From NCBI RefSeq assembly GCF_001642735.1, contig NZ_LWHM01000033.1:62001-126000 (forward strand): 64,000 bases of DNA, in the 5' to 3' direction. The notes under the pieces were generated by a model, which saw only the letters and a list, made by a program, of their open reading frames with translations, was not told the DNA's origin and ran no database searches. The position numbers and the translations under genes are program-made. Below are positions 17,417 to 26,846 of this stretch, one piece after another. The DNA comes from Pseudohongiella nitratireducens (GTDB taxonomy: Bacteria; Pseudomonadota; Gammaproteobacteria; Pseudomonadales; Pseudohongiellaceae). The first letter of the stretch is position 1. Every line of letters starts with the position of its first letter.

Positions 17417-17773
17417 GGGCATCACACCACGCATCGCAGCCAGTGAGACCACGCTTTGCCTGGCACCCTTCACCCGAAAGAGCAGCCGAACTGTTTGAGC
17501 CGTCAGGCGAGTTTTCGGCTGCCGGGTGAAGGGTGCCAGGCAGTGGTCGGTTGCGATGCGTGGTGTGATGCCCTGACCGCTGTTCGAAAGTGCAGGCGGA
17601 CTGTCTGAAGCCGTCAGGCTGAGTTTCTGCCCGCCGAGCGACAAGCGGTATGCTGTGGTCGTCTGCCATCTGAGCTATGATGCCCTGACCGCTCTCAACC
17701 GAGTTTTCGGCTGCCGGGTGAATGGTGCCAGGCAGTGGTCGGTTGCGATGCGTGGTGTGATGCCCTGACCGCT
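17417..17773. repeat. Long palindromic repeat array, locus 1
   Basis: The first 157 bases (17417-17573) form a giant imperfect palindrome. Outer arms 17417-17441 and 17549-17573 pair at 24 of 25 positions. There is then a 5-base bulge (AGTGA), a 6-bp stem GACCAC/GTGGTC (17447-17452 with 17543-17548), a 4-base bulge (GCTT), a 20-bp perfect inner stem (17457-17476 with 17523-17542) and a terminal hairpin with GCAGCCGAA/TTTTCGGCTGC. The right arm then recurs once more at 17701-17773 with one mismatch over about 72 bases, offset 191. Between the two copies lies a second arm type (GCTGTGGTCGTCTGCC, 17653-17668). The same arm types occur at 38545-38985. No protein is supported here; minus-strand frames crossing it are chance. 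Confidence 0.9.
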
Positions 17774-18054
17774 CCCACCCAATGTAACCATACTGTCACG
17801 ATGTAGTGTTACCTTTCTTCTTGCTTTCAAGATCTACCTAATACCTGAGAAGCACTGATATTGGGCGTTACAGTCACTATGTGGTGATATGTATCACTAG
17901 AGTGTCGGTAAGTGACATTCAATTGTTACTATTTTAAACAATCCTTGATTCCCCCTTTTCGATACCTAAAATACCGCGCTTCGGTCAGAAGACGGGCATG
18001 TGTCTTTTTGCTTTTTAATGCCTGCACGACCGGTACATACCATCAGGGGGTTTC
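17774..18054 (+). promoter_or_regulatory. Leader region of the first TonB receptor gene
   Basis: About 280 bases between the repeat array and the receptor. It contains short inverted and repeated GTGATATGTATCAC-like and TGTCACGATGTAGTG-like sequences (17805-17895) that could be regulator sites, and a GGGGG ribosome-site region before the ATG. No promoter can be placed with confidence. Confidence 0.35.
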
Positions 18055-20937
18055 ATGAAAACGTTTAACAATAATTTTAAACGCAGCAAGAAAGCGATGA
18101 TTCGTTCATTCGTTGCTGCTTGTGTTGCATCTTCTGCCACGCTGCCAGCTATGGTTGTGGCTCAGTCAGATACACCGGAAGTTGAAGAAGTCGTTGTTAC
18201 CGGCTCTTACATTAGAAATTCTGCATTTGCAGGTGCTTCTCCCGTAGACTCAGTGACACAGTCTGACCTGCTAGAGTCTGGCGCACCGGCAATGGGTCAA
18301 TACATCCGTGACCTGCCTTACACGCAAAACACTGACGTTGTTGCTAACGTAAACTCAACTCAAAACGGCCAGCAGGACTCAAACGCTGCCCGCTTCAATT
18401 TGCGCGGTCTGGGTACCAACAGCACGCTGACACTGGTTGACGGTGTTCGCTCTGTGAATGATGGCGCGGTTGCTTCGTTGCTGCCAGAAATCGCCATGGA
18501 GCGTCTGGAAGTGGTTCTGGATGGTGGTTCAGCCCTGTACGGCTCCGATGCTGTTGCAGGTGTGGTGAATTTGCTGCCGGTTAAAGAATTCGACGGGTTC
18601 CGCGTCCGTACTTATTACCAGACCGATGAAGAAACCAGCTTTGACGAGCCAAAAATCGGTTTACTCTGGGGTCGTTCTTTTGACAATGATGTGAACTGGG
18701 TAGCATCTTTCCAGGCTTCCAAAAAGACACCTGTACTGCGTACAGAGCGTCCTGAGTACCTTGAGTTTGATATCTCCGAATCATCATCAGGTAACCCAGG
18801 CAATTTCCAGGCAGCCGCTGGCGGACTGGGCGATGGTGGTACTGGTGCACTGATGCGTGATCCTTCTTGTGGTACGTTCAATGAAGGTAACGAAGATAAA
18901 ACAGAGTCTGGCGCTTTCCCAAGCGGTCAACCTTATGGTTCGACAACTTGCCTGTTTCACTACGGTACGCAACACGACTACGCGCGCGGTAATGTAGATT
19001 ATACGTTCTACAATAACGTTACCTGGGAACCAACCAACTGACTGCAGTTTGAGTTGCAATCCAACTACAACTACCGTGAGTCGCGTTACAACACATCAGC
19101 CAGCCTGAGCAACTCGACCAATAATCAGTTTGCTTTGTTTATTCCAGAAGCGCATCCAGCCAATCCATTCGGTGAAGCTGTTGTGCCTCGTAACTGGCGC
19201 CCATTCAATGGTATTTCTGGCACGAACCCGTCTTTCCTCAAAGACGATGGCCGTGATGTGCAGGACTACCGTTACTACACCAATGCCAACCGTCTGAATG
19301 CCCGTTACGATATCTCTGATACCTGGACAGGCTACTCTTACTACACCGTGCAGGAAATGCGTCGTTCTGTTGATACACGCACTCTGATTCTGCCGCGTCT
19401 GCAGGCAGCGCTGATGGGCGAAGGTGGCGTAAGCGGTGATCAGTGGTTTAACCCATTTGGTTCATCTGATTCACGTTCTCCATTCTACGAAGCAGGTGTC
19501 ACAGACAACAGTCAGGAACTGGTTGACTGGATGTTTGAAGAAGAGAATCAGCGCGAAGTGAGCCGTCGCAACCTGGAAGTATTCGAAACCATGGCAACGG
19601 GTGAAGTGTTTGATACGCCATTTGGGCCTTCTCAGATCGCTCTGGGTTTGCAACATCGTGACGCACGTGTACGTGAGACTCCAAACGTATATGCAGTCAT
19701 GGGGCAAAGTTACAATACTTCTATCACTGATGCGCCACCCTTTGCGACCGATTACACCGATCGTGTCAATGCTGCATTCGTAGAGTTTGAAGTACCTCTC
19801 TACGACACTGTTTCGGCACAGATCGCAGCTCGTCACGAGAATTTCATCGACCAGAATATTGATACCACGACGCCTAAAGTGGCACTGCGTTGGGAAGCAC
19901 TGCCTGAGCTGGCTCTGCGAGCGTCCTGGGGCGAAAGCTTCCTGGCACCAGATCCTGGTACGAACCGTCCTTTCAATGCCAACGAAGGTTGCGGTGAAGT
20001 GTTTGCCGGACTGGATCCGTTGACTGGCAACAGCCTGGCTGGTTCACAGTCTTGTTCATCAGGTAACCCTGATATCAAGCCAGAGACTTCTGAAATCATG
20101 AACATTGGTTTCACCTGGGAGCCACTGGATGAGTTAAGCTTGAGCGTTGATTATCAAACTATCGATTACAGTGATCGTATTCGTTCTTTGAGCACAGTGG
20201 ATTCAGTAGAGCTGCAATTCGCACGTATGCTGGAAGCCACTGGCATCTCTGAAGCTGATTACGATGCAACGCCTGGTTCCGATACTCGTGAAGCGGCCAA
20301 TGCATGGTTAGCTTCGCAGCCAAGCGGTGAATTGACTGCGCCTGGTATTCAGCGTGATCCAACGGACCAGTCTGTCGTTAAGACAGTGCGCAACCCGGCA
20401 AACATTGCTGAAGTGATGATTGACCTGATTGATGTGAAAAGTCGCTACCGCATCCCAACTAATAACTGGGGTACGTTTGTAACAACGTTGACTGCGTCTT
20501 ACTTCACGAAATACGAGTATGTTGACCTGTCCGGTGAGACTTCTGATGCGCGTGGCAAACAGAACGGTGACAGCGGTATCGTACCGCCACTGCCTAAGCT
20601 GAAAGCTAACCTGCGTCTGAACTGGTTCAAAAATGCGCACAGTGCTTCTGTGTCTGCAAACTACCAGCATCACGTAGTCACTGATGGTTCATTCTTTGCG
20701 TTTACAACAGGTATTAAGCCTGCTCGTACAATTCAGGCGCAAACACTGGTTAACGCACAGTACTCATACATCTTCGACGATCTCTTTGATAGCGAAGTGA
20801 CTTTAAGTGCTGGTGTTAACAACATGTTTGACCAGCGCGCACAGCGCCTCCCGCAACTGGGTGGTATGGAAACACGACTGCAAACACCGTTTGGTCGTCA
20901 ATTTTGGGTAAGCGTCGACTGGACGCCAGGCTTCTGA
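18055..20937 (+). pseudogene. TonB-dependent outer-membrane receptor interrupted by an in-frame TGA
   Basis: Two open frames (18055-19041 and 19054-20937) lie in the same phase, separated only by TGA at 19039-19041. Read through, they give about 960 residues: a signal peptide ending VVAQ, a TonB-box-like EVEEVVVTGS, a plug domain with FNLRGLGTNSTLTLVDGV and VVLDGGSALYGSDAVAGVV, then a 22-strand barrel ending WVSVDWTPGF with C-terminal phenylalanine. Alignment with the paralogue at 56686 puts the stop at a glycine, so one G-to-T change of GGA would explain it. The ligand is unknown. A terminator follows at 20972. It is either a true pseudogene, a sequencing fault, or rarely read through. Confidence 0.85.
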
Positions 20938-20971
20938 TCACGTCACTGACGTAGATATAGAGGTATTGCTC

Positions 20972-21005
20972 TGCCCCGGTGCGAAAGTGCCGGGGCATTT
21001 TTTTT
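20972..21005 (+). terminator. Terminator after the first TonB receptor
   Basis: Stem TGCCCCGG / CCGGGGCA with a 10-base loop and a run of eight T residues after it. Confidence 0.9.
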
Positions 21006-21007
21006 GT

Positions 21008-22381
21008 CTAAAGATTGCCTTGCCAGGGTGAATCTATCCGAATGAATTCATCGCGCTTGCGCTGTTTTGGCCAGTCGATGCGATTGACTTCGGCAATGTG
21101 AAAAGGAAAACAGTCCAGACCGTTTTTGTTCACAATTCGGGTCAACTGCTGGATGTCAGATGTTGTTAGCTTTTGAGTGACCTCCAGCTCGAGAACAATA
21201 TCCTTTTTCGCATATTGCCGAAACCGGAAAGCTCGTATTGATTTTAATTGCCCGATTTCATCGCCCAGGAACGGCATTGGAATCTGTTTACCATCAGGTC
21301 GTTTTATCAAATGACGCTCACGTCCCCAGATTTTCTTGAGAACGGGCATGGGCCTGCCGCAAGAACAGGGTTCTCCCCATTCAGCCAGATCACCCAGTTC
21401 ATATCTGATTAATGGCATGGCAAATGATTGCAGCGCAGTCACTAATACGCGCCCGGTTTGACCGGGTGGACAGGGCTGGTTGTTATTATCGACAATTTCA
21501 AGCAGGACCGTAGGGCTACAGACATGCAAATGCTGCTGTGGACAGCTGATTGCCAGCCAACCTAACTCTTCACAGGAGTAGCGGTTAATAATTGGCGCTG
21601 CAAAAGCACACTTTACCCAGTACTGGTGTGCTGGAGCAATTCGCTCCCAGTGTGAAATCACCTGATCAAATGTAATGGTGCGCTTTTGTTCGATGGCACG
21701 CCGTGCCAGTTCCATGGCCAGAACAGGGCTGCATTTCAGGTATGCGGGTTTAAGTGCTGCCAGCCAGTCCAGATGATCGTCGAGTGTGCCTGACTCAGCT
21801 GCACGTATTTCGCTCCTGCCAAACATGCCTAACATCTCATACACCTTGCCCCAGCTGTCCCGCTTGGCTGGTGTCATTCCAATGCCTAAGATAGCAATGG
21901 TTTTACGGGGGTTACGCTGTTGCCATTCATGTTCAAGTAAAGAAGTGGCCGTGTAATAACACATGTAACGATTGACTTCTTTCTCAACACGAACCGGTTC
22001 GCCTGTCGAACCTGAGCTCTTTGCGGTGATAATTTGTTTTTCTTCCAGGCTCTTCCACCTGGCTTTAAGCGAATCAAAATGTTGCTGCAGATTATTTCGG
22101 CTCAAGACAGGAAGAGCGCTTAACACCTTGAACGGATCATCCTTTATTAGTTGGTAATCGATGCTGTTCAGTCGGTTCTGCCAAAATTGCGAGTACTGGT
22201 GAGCATGCCTGAAAAGAGCTGCCAGCTGTTTCTCCTGCACCTGCCTGATATTGTTCGGGCTGCTGTGCTCATAATTATTGATTTGCTGTTTAAGGAGCAG
22301 TAACTGGGCCAATTCAGGTGGATACATGGTTGGCACCTGGAGTGGACTGGCTGATTCTGCCGTGAATTTATGATGTGACAT
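21008..22381 (-). CDS. PaaK-like AMP-forming ligase (phenylacetate-CoA ligase family)
   Basis: A 457-residue adenylate-forming enzyme if started at the ATG at 22381 (MSHHKFTAES), which has AGGAAAG upstream. The frame is open to 22423. Family motifs: the P-loop AKSSGSTGEPVRV, YSCEELGWLA with the aromatic-Glu adenine site, LIRYELGDLAEW with the ribose-binding aspartate, and a four-cysteine-like CSCGRP turn. PaaK relatives activate aryl or acyl acids, or build polysaccharide and antibiotic precursors (CapK type). The true substrate cannot be told here. There is no neighbouring phenylacetate gene. It converges on the terminator of the TonB receptor. Confidence 0.8.
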   Translation of the reverse strand: MSHHKFTAESASPLQVPTMYPPELAQLLLLKQQINNYEHSSPNNIRQVQEKQLAALFRHAHQYSQFWQNRLNSIDYQLIKDDPFKVLSALPVLSRNNLQQHFDSLKARWKSLEEKQIITAKSSGSTGEPVRVEKEVNRYMCYYTATSLLEHEWQQRNPRKTIAILGIGMTPAKRDSWGKVYEMLGMFGRSEIRAAESGTLDDHLDWLAALKPAYLKCSPVLAMELARRAIEQKRTITFDQVISHWERIAPAHQYWVKCAFAAPIINRYSCEELGWLAISCPQQHLHVCSPTVLLEIVDNNNQPCPPGQTGRVLVTALQSFAMPLIRYELGDLAEWGEPCSCGRPMPVLKKIWGRERHLIKRPDGKQIPMPFLGDEIGQLKSIRAFRFRQYAKKDIVLELEVTQKLTTSDIQQLTRIVNKNGLDCFPFHIAEVNRIDWPKQRKRDEFIRIDSPWQGNL

Positions 22382-22541
22382 ATTGAGTCGCTTTCCTGAT
22401 TCAAACCAATATCCGAAACACATTCAGCGCAGATAGCTTACAACTTATCTGATTGTGGAAGCATTGGCTGTCGACTGTAATGCAAGATGTGAAATGTAGC
22501 AGGTAATCCAGGGATAACCAATTTGGGTACAGGGAGGGGGC

Positions 22542-24392
22542 ATGACAGATAACAGGAAGAAAAAGGTAATGCTGAAAATGCAGGTTGCATCAATCACGCT
22601 GGTTGCTGCATTCATCTTGAGTGCCTGTCAGCCAGGCTCTGACACTTCAGTCACTGGATCAGTTGCGGTTAATAGTGGGTCTTCTGCAACGGCACAGAGC
22701 ACCATGCAGTCCTTTCCGGGGCATTACCAGGGGTACAGTGAGGCGGAATATGATGGGTATGAGCTGTCTTCCCGCTACATTCCAATGCGTGATGGGACGC
22801 AGATTGCCATTGATGTATTCCGCCCGACTGATAATGGCGAAGTCGTTACCGAACCTTTGCCTGTTTTATGGATGCATACCCCGTACCATCGAAGAAATTA
22901 TGGTGGTGGATTAACCGCTGAAAATTATCCAGGTAAAGCGCTACGCTTGCTTCCTCATGGTTATGTTGTTGCGGTGGCAGACTTCCGCGGCCTTTTTGCC
23001 AGCTTTGGTACCAATGAGGGTGATAATCGCGGCGAGTGGCAGGAGCATGCCAGGTGGGACTCTTACGACATAACGGAATGGCTGGCTGCTCAGCCCTGGA
23101 GCACAGGCAATATAGGGATGTGGGGCTGCTCTGCTACAGGTGGTAGCCAGATGCAGGCACTGACCGTAGCACCGCCAAGTCTGAAAGCCGTTTTTCCGAT
23201 GAGTTGTGAGTGGGACATTTACCCGTTTGCCAGCTTTGGCGGCATGGCTCCACCCCAGGGTGTGCCGACGCGCTTAATGAGAGGAGGCGACCGGGAAGCT
23301 CGCGACAGAATGTCTGTTCCTGTCGATGGTGATACAGAGAGAGTATTGCTTGATGCGGCGATTGATGAACATACAGATAATATTGAAACAGCTGGTTATA
23401 CCCCTTTTCGTGATAGTGTTGCCGAGAATTTCGGTAACCAGTGGTGGCTGCAAAGCAGCCCGCACCGTTACAAAGATACAATAGAAGCATCAGGGATCGC
23501 GATTTACAGCGCGGCCAACCTAGATGAAGAGGGGCCAGGTTATGGCCCAGCCTTTACTTTCAATAACCTCACAAACCCACGAAAATTTGTCATAGGGCCT
23601 GCAACCCATTGCGATTGGACAACCGTGATGAGTGAAACCGGCTTTGACATACTTATTGAGGAATTGCGTTTCTTCGATCACTGGCTAAAGGGTATTGATA
23701 ACGGCGTGATGGACGAAGCGCCAGTGACGTACTACACCTATAACCTGGACCGAAGTGATATAGGACTGCCTGGCTGGCAAACAGCCGAATCCTGGCCATT
23801 ACCTGATCAACAATTAACAGCATTTAATCTGATCCCTGATGGCCTGACCACTGAGTCAGCAGGGGAAGGAAGTGAAATTTCAACGCAAGTAGATTATGAA
23901 ATTAATAACGATAATTTCTGGGAAAAAGGCATTCAGTTTACAACTGACCTTTTAAGCCATGATATGCAGATAACCGGTCACCCGGTATTACACCTGTGGT
24001 TATCCAGTACCGCAAAGGATGCTGATGTTGTCGCCAGGATTGATGATATAGCGCCAGATGGCACGGCAACATATTACACAGTAGAGGGGCGACTGAGGGC
24101 TTCTCTACGCGCCACGGAGCCAGCACCCTATGACAATCTGGGTTTACCATATCATCCTTTTACAGAAGATTCGCAGGAAATGTTGCAGCCTGGTGAGCCG
24201 GTTGAACTGGCATTTGATTTTTATATGATGTCAAACGTGTTCAAGGCGGGGCACAGGATCAGGTTGACGCTGAATTTCGCTGATGAAAGAACGACGCCCC
24301 GAGTTTCGCCAACCCCTGAGAATACACTGCATTTTGGCGCAGAAACCCCTTCGCGCTTGATACTGCCGGTTATACCGGCAGCGCCGATGTGA
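22542..24392 (+). CDS. CocE/NonD (peptidase S15) family hydrolase, lipoprotein
   Basis: A 616-residue protein of the X-Pro dipeptidyl-peptidase S15/CocE family. It has a lipoprotein signal (VAAFILSACQ). The alpha/beta-hydrolase domain shows the nucleophile motif GCSATG (Ser within GxSxxG), MRDGTQIAIDVFRP near the start and the catalytic histidine in PATHCDW. The C-terminal jelly-roll domain ends ETPSRLILPVIP. Enzymes of the family hydrolyse acyl-proline peptides or esters. Anchoring to the envelope suggests action in the periplasm or at the surface. Its end overlaps that of the convergent Lrp-type gene by 23 bases. Confidence 0.88.
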   Translation: MTDNRKKKVMLKMQVASITLVAAFILSACQPGSDTSVTGSVAVNSGSSATAQSTMQSFPGHYQGYSEAEYDGYELSSRYIPMRDGTQIAIDVFRPTDNGEVVTEPLPVLWMHTPYHRRNYGGGLTAENYPGKALRLLPHGYVVAVADFRGLFASFGTNEGDNRGEWQEHARWDSYDITEWLAAQPWSTGNIGMWGCSATGGSQMQALTVAPPSLKAVFPMSCEWDIYPFASFGGMAPPQGVPTRLMRGGDREARDRMSVPVDGDTERVLLDAAIDEHTDNIETAGYTPFRDSVAENFGNQWWLQSSPHRYKDTIEASGIAIYSAANLDEEGPGYGPAFTFNNLTNPRKFVIGPATHCDWTTVMSETGFDILIEELRFFDHWLKGIDNGVMDEAPVTYYTYNLDRSDIGLPGWQTAESWPLPDQQLTAFNLIPDGLTTESAGEGSEISTQVDYEINNDNFWEKGIQFTTDLLSHDMQITGHPVLHLWLSSTAKDADVVARIDDIAPDGTATYYTVEGRLRASLRATEPAPYDNLGLPYHPFTEDSQEMLQPGEPVELAFDFYMMSNVFKAGHRIRLTLNFADERTTPRVSPTPENTLHFGAETPSRLILPVIPAAPM

Positions 24393-24822
24393 ATTTGATT
24401 TCTTCCATGACAAAACTGGCTGTAACATCAAACAGGTCGGCTGCTATTAATTGTTGATAAAGGCTGTCGTAGTCGTGCATGTCGGCGACGACGGCCTTCA
24501 TCAGGTAATCAATCTGACCGCCAAGTCTGTACACCTCCAGTACACCAGGTACATTCTGTACAACTTGATTGAATTTTTTTGCCCAGTCCGCATTATGCTG
24601 GTTGGTGCGGATACTTATCCAGACAGTCAGGCCCAGGTTCAGCTTGGCTGGATCCAGTAATGTGACTCGCTGCCTAATGACACCTTCCGCTTCAAGCTTC
24701 TGGATGCGTCTCCAGCATGCTGATTTGGACAGCGCGCACTGCTCTGCCAGATCAGCCACCGACGTGCTGGCATCGCTTTGTATGAGCCTGAGCAGTTTTC
24801 GGTCTGTTTTGTCCAGTTCCAA
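24370..24822 (-). CDS. Lrp/AsnC family transcriptional regulator
   Basis: A 150-residue regulator. The N-terminal winged helix (LDKTDRKLLRLIQSDASTSV, LSKSACWRRIQKLEAEGVI) is followed by the ligand-binding RAM/ActD domain (VPGVLEVYRLGGQIDYLM, DYDSLYQQLI). Lrp-type proteins sense amino acids and control nearby transport or catabolic genes. It is divergent from the class V PLP enzyme gene at 24986 across a 163-base AT-rich gap, which makes that gene its most likely target. Its 3' end overlaps the S15 hydrolase gene. Confidence 0.92.
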   Translation of the reverse strand: MELDKTDRKLLRLIQSDASTSVADLAEQCALSKSACWRRIQKLEAEGVIRQRVTLLDPAKLNLGLTVWISIRTNQHNADWAKKFNQVVQNVPGVLEVYRLGGQIDYLMKAVVADMHDYDSLYQQLIAADLFDVTASFVMEEIKFTSALPV

Positions 24823-24985
24823 GGAGGTTTCTCCGTTATCAATTGAATCGAAATATTCTTTCGTTCTGATGCTATATAAAAGAATAATATTCCACTTATT
24901 GGTTAATTTAAAGCACTAATAGGGATAATGTTTCGCGCAGTTTTGATTATGCTATGACCAGGTTTTTCAAATGGTTGAGGGATGT

Positions 24986-26665
24986 ATGGCAGTCACTGCA
25001 GAAGGTGGTTCGACAGTATTTCAATGGATTGCTGACAATGAAGTGGGAGCACTGGCCAGGATCAAAACGCCATTTGGCGTTAAACCGCTGATATATGCCG
25101 ATTACACAGCGTCCGGAAGATCGCTGGTCGCGGTTGAGAGTCTGTTGAATAATCAGGTCAGGCCGTTTTATGCCAATACTCACAGTGAGTCCAGTTACAC
25201 CGGTTCTCAAACCACTGGCTGGCGAGAAGCTGCTCGTGCCATGATCAAAAAGGCAGTGAATGCGAATGCCAGTGACAGGTTACTTTTTTGTGGGTCAGGT
25301 GCCACAGCAGCGATAAACCGGTTGATTCAGTTATTGGGGCTGGAGAAGGGCGGGCAGGCATGCACTGGCAAGGAGAGTGACAAGGGCGAGAACTGCCCGG
25401 TCGTGTTTATCGGGCCTTATGAACACCACTCTAACGAACTGCCATGGCGGGAATCAGTGGCCAAGGTCGTCACTATCCCACTGAATAGCAAAGGGCAGAT
25501 TGACTGTGACGTGCTGGAAGCGCAGCTCAAAAAATATGCCGATCGTCCGCTGTTAATTGGCAGTTTCTCGGCCGCATCTAATGTGACGGGTACCATTAGC
25601 GATGTGCCAGGTGTGACAAAAATACTGAAGCAGTACGGTGCACTTGCCTGCTGGGATTATGCCGCAGCGGCTGCCTACTGTCCCATTGACATGAACGGGG
25701 TTCATGCTCTGGACGCGGTTTTCATTTCCACCCACAAGCTCCCTGGCGGCCCGGGGACGCCAGGTCTGTTGATTGCCAAGGCATCATTGTTCCGAAACTC
25801 CCGTCCAGGTATGCCGGGAGGCGGCACAGTGTCATTTGTGTCACCGGATAACCATCATTATCTTGCCGATCTTGAGAGAAAAGAAGAAGGTGGTACGCCA
25901 GCCATTATTGAGTCAATCCGCGCCGGATTAGTCTTCTCTATTCGCTCGCAATTAGACATGACGCAAGTTAACGGTCTCGAGCTGAAGCTGGCCAGGCGTG
26001 TGATACAACGGCTTAGCCAACACCCTGATATTGAAATTATCGGCGATCACAGCAATCCCCGGCTGCCGATTATCTCAATGCGTCTATGGCACCAGGGGCG
26101 GCAGCTTCACTACGGTTATGTTGTGTCACTGCTGAATGATCTTTATGGGATCCAGGCCAGGGGAGGGTGTTCCTGTGCAGGACCTTATGCCCACCATTTG
26201 CTGGGTATTGATACAGAAGAAAGCCGGCAACTTTTACAGGCAATGCAGGATGGCGACACCGTACTTCGTCCAGGTTGGGTGCGCATCAATTTTACCTATT
26301 TCATGAACGAAGAAGTGATCGAGTATTTGCTTTCCGCCATTGAGGCCTTGGCAACTCACGCTATTAACTTGTTGCCTGATTACCATTACAACAAGGTTCG
26401 TGGCACCTGGGACCATGTTCAGGCAGTTCAGCCCGATTTGCCTGACCTATCTCAATTAGACTGGCTCAAACAGTCAGAAGAGAATGTAAAAAATACAACC
26501 AACGGGGCATTTCCCAGGACAGATTTAACCTCCTTCCTTCATGCTGCTCATAAAGCCCTGGATAAATCAAAGCCACGTAATAACAGAAGCACTCTCGGAT
26601 TATCTCCCGTTAGTAAACCGAATGAGAGGTTGCGTTGGTTCTGGGTTGCCAGCGATTTTGAATAA
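24986..26665 (+). CDS. Class V aminotransferase-fold PLP enzyme (cysteine desulfurase-like)
   Basis: About 559 residues from the ATG at 24986, which has TTGAGGGA before it; an ATG at 24971 in the same frame is possible. Family features: YADYTASGRSLVAVE at the start, FCGSGATAAINR for phosphate binding, GPYEHHSNELPWR, SAASNVTGT, DYAAAAAYCPIDM (cofactor Asp) and the PLP lysine in FISTHKLPGGPGTPG. A conserved cysteine lies in ARGGCSCAGPYAHH, where desulfurases carry the persulfide cysteine. It could be a desulfurase or a lyase/aminotransferase of amino acids. The last 60 residues (ENVKNTTNGAFPR onward) are an extra tail. The divergent Lrp regulator hints at amino acid control. Confidence 0.82.
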   Translation: MAVTAEGGSTVFQWIADNEVGALARIKTPFGVKPLIYADYTASGRSLVAVESLLNNQVRPFYANTHSESSYTGSQTTGWREAARAMIKKAVNANASDRLLFCGSGATAAINRLIQLLGLEKGGQACTGKESDKGENCPVVFIGPYEHHSNELPWRESVAKVVTIPLNSKGQIDCDVLEAQLKKYADRPLLIGSFSAASNVTGTISDVPGVTKILKQYGALACWDYAAAAAYCPIDMNGVHALDAVFISTHKLPGGPGTPGLLIAKASLFRNSRPGMPGGGTVSFVSPDNHHYLADLERKEEGGTPAIIESIRAGLVFSIRSQLDMTQVNGLELKLARRVIQRLSQHPDIEIIGDHSNPRLPIISMRLWHQGRQLHYGYVVSLLNDLYGIQARGGCSCAGPYAHHLLGIDTEESRQLLQAMQDGDTVLRPGWVRINFTYFMNEEVIEYLLSAIEALATHAINLLPDYHYNKVRGTWDHVQAVQPDLPDLSQLDWLKQSEENVKNTTNGAFPRTDLTSFLHAAHKALDKSKPRNNRSTLGLSPVSKPNERLRWFWVASDFE

Positions 26666-26846
26666 ACCGTCTGTTGTTACGAATTGTAGCGAACGCTCGC
26701 CTAAAGCTGACTGATGTGACTATAGTTCAATTTATTAAATAACAGCCATCAGAAAACCTGATCGGTTAATAAAACAATGATAATCACAATCAGGGGCTGG
26801 GCAGGTTCTCGGATTTGCAAGCGGCTTCGGCGGAGAGGGTACCCAG

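Noticed and set aside
17238-17669. Minus-strand open frames in the repeat array
   Set aside because: They run through palindromic repeats, lack ribosome sites and have no coding character.
17417-17773. Integron attC site
   Set aside because: The long hairpin with one-sided bulges resembles folded attC sites, but the RYYYAAC/GTTRRRY boxes are absent, stems are far longer, and no cassette or integrase is near.
18055-20937. Selenocysteine or other programmed recoding at the TGA of the first TonB receptor
   Set aside because: The paralogue has glycine, not cysteine, at the site; no selenocysteine element is apparent after the TGA; and the second receptor has a different stop (TAG). Simple nonsense mutation is more likely.
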